Below, piece by piece: positions 59,462 to 64,000 of a stretch of 64,000 nucleotides of DNA; positions within the stretch are counted from its first letter, which is position 1, and each line of letters begins with the position of its first letter. Location of the stretch: contig NZ_AMZB01000123.1 of assembly GCF_000313755.1 (NCBI RefSeq), forward strand, positions 110,694-174,693, written 5' to 3'. The DNA is from Pseudomonas nitroreducens TX1. Its GTDB lineage: Bacteria; Pseudomonadota; Gammaproteobacteria; Pseudomonadales; Pseudomonadaceae. The notes beneath the pieces are model-generated. The model was not told where the DNA came from and searched no databases. It saw only the letters and a program-made list of their open reading frames with translations. The position numbers and the translations under genes were made by a program.

Positions 59462-60004
59462 GTGGCATTTACCTGGGTCGATTGGACGATGATCGGCATC
59501 ATCGTCATTTCCAGCCTGATCAGCTTGAGTCGTGGTTTCGTCAAGGAAGCCCTGTCGCTGGTCACCTGGATCGTAGCCGGTGCGGTCGCCTGGATGTTTG
59601 GTGGCGCCCTGGCCGAGCATCTCGCACCCTACATTCAGCTGCCCTCGGGACGTGTCATCGCCGCTTGCGCTCTTCTTTTCATCGTCACGCTGCTGCTGGG
59701 CGCACTCGTCAACTTCCTCATCAGCGAGTTGGTGCGGGTGACCGGCATGTCCGGCACCGACCGCGTGCTCGGCATGGTGTTCGGCGGCGCCCGTGGCGTG
59801 CTGCTGGTGGTTCTGCTGGTCGGGCTGCTGAGCCTTGCGCCGGTGCAACAGGATCCGTGGTGGCAGCAATCGGTGTTGATGCCGCATTTCCTGATGGTCG
59901 CCGACTGGTCGAAGAACTTCATCCTGACTTTCGCCGGGCAGTGGATGTCCGGCGTGACCATCACTCCGCCATCCGGAGTGGGGACCTTGCTGCCGGCCCA
60001 GTGA
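59462..60004 (+). CDS. cvpA: CvpA family inner-membrane protein
   Basis: A 180-residue protein with four membrane helices (about residues 8-25, 32-50, 65-85 and 100-122). FTWVDWTMIGIIVISSLISL and RGFVKEALSL are typical. In E. coli it is needed for colicin V production and envelope-stress tolerance. The start is a GTG at 59462; the ribosome site is poor. purF follows after 106 bases. Confidence 0.92.
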   Translation: MAFTWVDWTMIGIIVISSLISLSRGFVKEALSLVTWIVAGAVAWMFGGALAEHLAPYIQLPSGRVIAACALLFIVTLLLGALVNFLISELVRVTGMSGTDRVLGMVFGGARGVLLVVLLVGLLSLAPVQQDPWWQQSVLMPHFLMVADWSKNFILTFAGQWMSGVTITPPSGVGTLLPAQ

Positions 60005-60110
60005 CGGGCGGGCAGAGGCGACGGGTAGCCGTCGCCGCTACGGCAGGTCCGGTGGATACTGCCGAATACGGAATTGTTTTAGCCTGAACACCAACTAGGG
60101 GTTGCGTCGC

Positions 60111-61616
60111 ATGTGTGGCATCGTCGGTATCGTGGGCAAGTCGAACGTGAATCAGGCGCTTTATGACGCCCTCACTGTTCTCCAGCATCGTGGCCAGGAC
60201 GCTGCGGGGATTGTCACCTGTCAGGACGACCGTCTGTACCTGCGCAAGGACAACGGGCTGGTCCGTGACGTCTTCCAGCAGCGCCACATGCAGCGCCTGG
60301 TCGGCAAGATCGGCATCGGCCACGTGCGCTACCCGACCGCGGGCAGCTCCAGCTCCGCCGAGGCGCAGCCGTTCTACGTGAACTCGCCCTACGGCATCAC
60401 GCTGGCGCACAACGGCAACCTGACCAACGTCGAGCAGTTGGCCAAGGAAATCTACGAATCCGACCTGCGCCACGTGAACACCAACTCCGACTCGGAAGTG
60501 TTGCTCAACGTGTTCGCCCACGAGCTGGCGGTGCGCAACAAGCTGCAGCCCACCGAGGAAGACGTCTTCGCCGCGGTTGCCGGCGTGCATGCCCGTTGTG
60601 TCGGCGGCTACGCCGTGGTGGCGATGATCACCGGCTACGGCATCGTCGGCTTCCGCGATCCCCATGCGATCCGTCCGATCGTCTTCGGCCAGCGCCACAC
60701 CGAGAACGGCGTGGAATACATGATCGCCTCGGAAAGCGTGGCCCTGGACGTCCTCGGCTTCACCCTGATCCGCGACCTGGCTCCGGGCGAAGCGGTATAC
60801 ATCACCGAAGACGGCAAGCTCTACACCCGCCAGTGCGCGGCCAATCCGCAGTACTCGCCGTGCATCTTCGAGCACGTCTACCTGGCCCGTCCGGACTCCA
60901 TCATCGACGGCATCTCGGTCTACAAGGCGCGCCTGCGCATGGGCGAGAAGCTGGCCGACAAGATCCTCCGCGAGCGTCCCGACCACGACATCGACGTGGT
61001 CATCCCGATCCCGGACACCAGCCGCACCGCCGCCCTGGAGCTGGCCAACCGCCTGGGCGTGAAGTTCCGCGAAGGCTTTGTGAAGAACCGCTACATCGGC
61101 CGTACCTTCATCATGCCCGGCCAGGCTGCGCGCAAGAAATCGGTGCGCCAGAAGCTCAACGCCATCGAGCTGGAATTCCGCGGCAAGAACGTGATGCTGG
61201 TGGACGACTCCATCGTTCGCGGTACGACCTGCAAGCAGATCATCCAGATGGCCCGCGAGGCCGGTGCGAAGAACGTCTACTTCTGCTCCGCCGCCCCGGC
61301 GGTGCGCTATCCCAACGTCTACGGCATCGACATGCCGAGCGCCCACGAGCTGATCGCGCACAACCGCAGCACCGAGGAGGTCGGCGAACTGATCGGCGCC
61401 GACTGGCTGGTGTACCAGGACCTGCAGGACCTGATCGAATCCACCGAGGGCGGCAAGATCAAGATCGACCACTTCGACTGCGCCGTGTTCAACGGTGAAT
61501 ACGTCACCGGCGACGTCGACGAAGCCTATCTGAACAAGATCGACCAGGCGCGCAACGACGTCACCAAGACCAAGAGTGCCGCGGTCAGCGCCATCATCGA
61601 TCTGTACAACGACTGA
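60111..61616 (+). CDS. purF: Amidophosphoribosyltransferase
   Basis: A 501-residue enzyme that starts purine synthesis from PRPP and glutamine. After removal of Met the nucleophile Cys is N-terminal (MCGIVGIV). The glutaminase domain includes [10 protein letters not shown] and the PRPP loop is [12 protein letters not shown] (about 362-373). The ATG at 60111 is required for the N-terminal Cys; the frame opens 9 bases earlier. AGGGG lies upstream. metZ follows after 27 bases. Confidence 0.97.
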   Translation: MCGIVGIVGKSNVNQALYDALTVLQHRGQDAAGIVTCQDDRLYLRKDNGLVRDVFQQRHMQRLVGKIGIGHVRYPTAGSSSSAEAQPFYVNSPYGITLAHNGNLTNVEQLAKEIYESDLRHVNTNSDSEVLLNVFAHELAVRNKLQPTEEDVFAAVAGVHARCVGGYAVVAMITGYGIVGFRDPHAIRPIVFGQRHTENGVEYMIASESVALDVLGFTLIRDLAPGEAVYITEDGKLYTRQCAANPQYSPCIFEHVYLARPDSIIDGISVYKARLRMGEKLADKILRERPDHDIDVVIPIPDTSRTAALELANRLGVKFREGFVKNRYIGRTFIMPGQAARKKSVRQKLNAIELEFRGKNVMLVDDSIVRGTTCKQIIQMAREAGAKNVYFCSAAPAVRYPNVYGIDMPSAHELIAHNRSTEEVGELIGADWLVYQDLQDLIESTEGGKIKIDHFDCAVFNGEYVTGDVDEAYLNKIDQARNDVTKTKSAAVSAIIDLYND

Positions 61617-61643
61617 TTCAGAAACGAATAGGGAGAGCAGGGC

Positions 61644-62855
61644 ATGGCTCAGGATTGGGAAGCCGGCCGGCTGGACAGCGACCTGGAGGGTGTCGGTTTC
61701 GACACCCTCGCAGTACGCGCCGGGCAACGCCGCACCCCGGAGGCGGAACACGGCGAAGGCCTGTTCACTACCTCCAGCTATGTGTTCCGCAGTGCCGCCG
61801 ATGCGGCCGCGCGCTTTGCCGGTGAAGTACCGGGCAACGTTTACTCGCGCTACACCAACCCCACGGTGCGGACCTTCGAGGAGCGCATCGCCGCGCTGGA
61901 AGGCGCCGAGCAGGCGGTGGCCACCTCCACCGGCATGTCGGCCATTCTTTCCCTGGTAATGAGCCTGTGCAGCGCCGGCGACCACGTGCTGGTCTCGCGC
62001 AGTGTGTTCGGCTCGACCATCAGCCTGTTCGAGAAGTACTTCAAACGCTTCGGCATCGAGGTGGACTACCCGCCGCTGAGCGACCTGAAAGCCTGGGAAG
62101 CGGCCTGCAAGCCGAACACCAAGCTGTTCTTCGTCGAATCGCCGTCCAACCCGCTGGCTGAGCTGGTCGACATCGCCGCATTGGCCGAGATCGCGCATGC
62201 CAAGGGCGCATTGCTGGCGGTGGACAACTGCTTCTGTACCCCGGCGCTGCAGCAGCCGCTGAAACTGGGGGCGGACGTGGTGATCCACTCCGCGACCAAG
62301 TACATCGACGGCCAAGGCCGCACCATGGGGGGGGTGGTTGCCGGTCGCCGGGCGCAGATGGAGCCGGTTGTCGGCTTCCTGCGTACCGCTGGCCCGACCC
62401 TCAGCCCGTTCAATGCCTGGATCTTCATCAAGGGCCTGGAAACCCTGCGCGTGCGCATGCAGGCTCACAGTGCCTCGGCCCAGCAAGTCGCCGAGTGGCT
62501 GGAGCAACAGCCGGGTGTGGAGCGTGTGTACTACGCAGGCCTCGGCAGCCATCCGCAGCACGAACTGGCCAAGCGTCAGCAGAAGGGTTTCGGTGCGGTG
62601 GTGAGCTTCGAGGTGAAGGGTGACAAGGCTGCAGCCTGGCGCTGCATCGATGCCACCCGGATGATCTCCATCACCACCAACCTGGGTGACACCAAGACCA
62701 CCATTGCGCATCCGGCTACGACTTCCCACGGTCGCTTGTCGCCGCTGGAGCGTGAGAACGCCGGCATTCGTGACAACCTGATCCGCGTTGCCGTGGGCCT
62801 GGAAGATGTCGATGACATCAAGGCCGACCTGGCGCGAGGCCTGGCGGCACTGTGA
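61644..62855 (+). CDS. metZ: O-succinylhomoserine sulfhydrylase
   Basis: A 403-residue Cys/Met-metabolism PLP enzyme that makes homocysteine directly from O-succinylhomoserine and sulfide. It shows YSRYTNPT, the Asp in [14 protein letters not shown], and the PLP lysine in [16 protein letters not shown] (about residue 219). AGGGAGAG precedes the ATG. The position after purF agrees with P. aeruginosa metZ. The SDR gene starts at its stop. Confidence 0.95.
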   Translation: MAQDWEAGRLDSDLEGVGFDTLAVRAGQRRTPEAEHGEGLFTTSSYVFRSAADAAARFAGEVPGNVYSRYTNPTVRTFEERIAALEGAEQAVATSTGMSAILSLVMSLCSAGDHVLVSRSVFGSTISLFEKYFKRFGIEVDYPPLSDLKAWEAACKPNTKLFFVESPSNPLAELVDIAALAEIAHAKGALLAVDNCFCTPALQQPLKLGADVVIHSATKYIDGQGRTMGGVVAGRRAQMEPVVGFLRTAGPTLSPFNAWIFIKGLETLRVRMQAHSASAQQVAEWLEQQPGVERVYYAGLGSHPQHELAKRQQKGFGAVVSFEVKGDKAAAWRCIDATRMISITTNLGDTKTTIAHPATTSHGRLSPLERENAGIRDNLIRVAVGLEDVDDIKADLARGLAAL

Positions 62856-62857
62856 GC

Positions 62858-63619
62858 ATGATGGACGCCCTGGGCAACGGCCACGTGGTGCTGGTCACCG
62901 GTGCGGCGCATGGCATCGGCCTGGGCGTCGCCGCCTGGCTGGTCGCCGAGGGCTGGCAGGTGGTGCTGGCCGACATCGACCGCGAGCGCGGCCCGAAGGT
63001 TGCGGCGGCGCTGGGCGAGCGCGCCAGCTTCATCGCGTTGGACGTGGCCAATGAAGGGCAGGTCGCTGCAGCCGTCGCCGAATTGATCGGCCAGTTCGGC
63101 CGCCTCGATGCGCTGGTGAGCAACGCGGCCATTGCCCGGCCGCACAACACGCCGTTGGAAGGCCTCGGCCTGAACGAGTGGAACCGTACCCTGGCGGTGA
63201 ACCTCACCGGCCCGATGCTGCTGGCCAAGCACTGCGCGCCGTACCTGCGTGCGCACAGCGGTGCCATCGTCAATATCGCTTCCACCCGGGCGCACCAGTC
63301 CGAGCCGAATTCCGAAGCCTACGCAGCGAGCAAGGGTGGGTTGTTGTCGCTGACCCACGCCCTGGCCAGCAGTCTGGGGCCGGATATCCGCGTCAATGCG
63401 ATTTCCCCGGGCTGGATAGACGCCCGCGACCTGCGTGAGCGCGAGGCCGAGCCATTGACCGAGCTGGACCATGACCAGCACCTGGTCGGTCGCGTCGGCA
63501 CGGTGGAAGACGTTGCGGCGGCGGTGGCCTGGCTGATCGGCGACAGCGCCGGCTTCGTCACTGGCCAGGAGCTGGTGATCGATGGTGGCATGACGCGCAA
63601 GATGATCTACCTCGACTGA
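62858..63619 (+). CDS. SDR-family oxidoreductase
   Basis: A 253-residue classical short-chain dehydrogenase. It shows [15 protein letters not shown] (coenzyme loop, about residues 16-30), an Asp after beta-2 (LADIDRER) that favours NAD(H), SNAA in place of NNAG, the catalytic Ser in [10 protein letters not shown] and Tyr/Lys in AYAASKGG. The start could also be the GTG at 62852 that overlaps the metZ stop; I preferred the ATG. It is in an operon with metZ. The substrate is unknown. Confidence 0.88.
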   Translation: MMDALGNGHVVLVTGAAHGIGLGVAAWLVAEGWQVVLADIDRERGPKVAAALGERASFIALDVANEGQVAAAVAELIGQFGRLDALVSNAAIARPHNTPLEGLGLNEWNRTLAVNLTGPMLLAKHCAPYLRAHSGAIVNIASTRAHQSEPNSEAYAASKGGLLSLTHALASSLGPDIRVNAISPGWIDARDLREREAEPLTELDHDQHLVGRVGTVEDVAAAVAWLIGDSAGFVTGQELVIDGGMTRKMIYLD

Positions 63620-63639
63620 GTGTCGAGCGTGGAAGAGGA

Positions 63640-63668
63640 GGGCGGCCTGAGGGTCGCCCTTTTCTTTT
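63640..63668 (+). terminator. Intrinsic terminator after metZ-SDR
   Basis: 8-base stem GGGCGGCC / GGTCGCCC (one G-T pair) with a 4-base loop, then TTTTCTTTT. Confidence 0.8.
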
Positions 63669-63687
63669 GTGGCTCGAGCGTGGGCTG

Positions 63688-63758
63688 TTCGCGAGCAAGC
63701 TCGCTCCTACAAGAGCACACGCGGTCCTTGGTTCTGTGGGAGCGGCCTTGCTCGCGAA
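63688..63758. repeat. REP doublet (REPIN-like)
   Basis: TTCGCGAGCAAGCTCGCTCC(TAC) at 63688-63710 and an inverted variant GTGGGAGCGGCCTTGCTCGC(GAA) at 63736-63758. The second is a different REP subtype (GGAGCGGCC). Confidence 0.82.
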
Positions 63759-63834
63759 CCTGGGGCCGCACCGAGGCAGGTAACCGCACGCCGAACTTTT
63801 TTCGCGGAAAATGAAAAAAATTTCAATCAGGGCA

Positions 63835-63862
63835 TTGACTTAGGAATCGTCGGCTGTAGAAT
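63835..63862 (+). promoter_or_regulatory. Promoter of the tRNA-Val/Asp operon
   Basis: -35 TTGACT (63835-63840), 16-base spacer, -10 TAGAAT (63857-63862), then a GCGCCCC discriminator like that of the tRNA operon at 30.36 kb. A/T tracts lie upstream (63798-63825). Confidence 0.82.
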
Positions 63863-63882
63863 GCGCCCCACTTCGAGACGAA

Positions 63883-63958
63883 GGGTGATTAGCTCAGCTG
63901 GGAGAGCATCTGCCTTACAAGCAGAGGGTCGGCGGTTCGATCCCGTCATCACCCACCA
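63883..63958 (+). tRNA. tRNA-Val (TAC)
   Basis: 76 bases with encoded CCA. Acceptor stem GGGTGAT / ATCACCC; anticodon stem TCTGC / GCAGA around loop CTTACAA gives anticodon TAC. Confidence 0.97.
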
Positions 63959-63974
63959 CTCTCGCAAGTTACGC

Positions 63975-64000
63975 GCAGCGGTAGTTCAGTCGGTTAGAAT
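63975..64000 (+). tRNA. Partial tRNA-Asp, cut by the window end
   Basis: GCAGCGGTAGTTCAGTCGGT plus TAGAAT matches the 5' half of a bacterial tRNA-Asp (acceptor strand and D-arm). The anticodon lies beyond the window, so the identity rests on the D-arm and on the common tRNA-Val/tRNA-Asp pairing. Confidence 0.8.

Noticed and set aside
59961..62729. Minus-strand reading frame of over 900 codons opposite purF and metZ
   Set aside because: Same cause; no domain can be recognised and both plus-strand genes have clear catalytic motifs.

Overview
This window is chromosomal DNA of a GC-rich gammaproteobacterium, almost certainly a Pseudomonas close to the P. aeruginosa / P. nitroreducens / P. citronellolis group. 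The evidence is the hexR / zwf-pgl-eda block, wbpL-wbpM next to a ComEA-like gene, a gltX-tRNA(Ala/Glu) cluster, leuC-leuD-methyltransferase-leuB-asd-usg-fimV-truA-trpF-accD-folC-cvpA-purF-metZ in the order I remember from P. aeruginosa, and Pseudomonas-type REP sequences. Nearly all of it is core genome. I see no transposase, integrase, phage gene or CRISPR array. The interest lies in local rearrangements, added paralogs, small unknown genes and regulatory DNA.

Layout. 1-5.2 kb: an unknown small protein, an MsbA-like ABC exporter, a CvfB-type S1 RNA-binding protein, two unknown Pseudomonas proteins and a peptide deformylase. 5.2-9.1 kb: hexR divergent from the zwf-pgl-eda (Entner-Doudoroff) operon, with a HexR-like operator between them. 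9.1-14.6 kb: a leftward block (LysR, hydrolase, ppiA, ABC exporter), then a small secreted protein and an azoreductase. 14.8-20.7 kb: ihfB, lapA, lapB, then a stripped-down O-antigen end (wbpV-like, wbpL, wbpM). 20.8-24.8 kb: a ComEA-like protein, tRNA-Asn, an aspartate/aromatic aminotransferase and uvrB. 25-28.6 kb: an EmrAB-type efflux pair with a divergent LysR regulator. 28.7-34.8 kb: gltX, two tandem tRNA-Ala/tRNA-Glu pairs, a TetR-hydrolase pair, eda2-thioesterase and dusC. 35-39.8 kb: an SDR, heat-shock ibpA with a sigma-32-like promoter and an RNA thermometer, and a D-amino-acid oxidation module (transporter, RidA, FAD oxidase, XRE-cupin regulator). 39.8-43.7 kb: a large PAS-GGDEF-EAL protein and a LysR regulator. 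43.8-63.6 kb: one long rightward series for leucine, aspartate-family, tryptophan, fatty-acid, folate, purine and methionine metabolism, interrupted by fimV and an extra short fimV paralog. The window ends in tRNA-Val and a partial tRNA-Asp.

How the genes work together. zwf, pgl and eda turn glucose-6-phosphate into pyruvate and glyceraldehyde-3-phosphate (the edd step is elsewhere), probably under HexR control. lapA/lapB regulate LPS synthesis and sit directly before wbpV-wbpL-wbpM, which can make and attach the first O-antigen sugar; the polymerase, flippase and other glycosyltransferases usually found here are absent. leuC, leuD and leuB give leucine, asd the aspartate-family amino acids, metZ methionine. 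The 36.4-39.8 kb module looks like uptake, oxidative deamination and imine clean-up for an unidentified D-amino acid.
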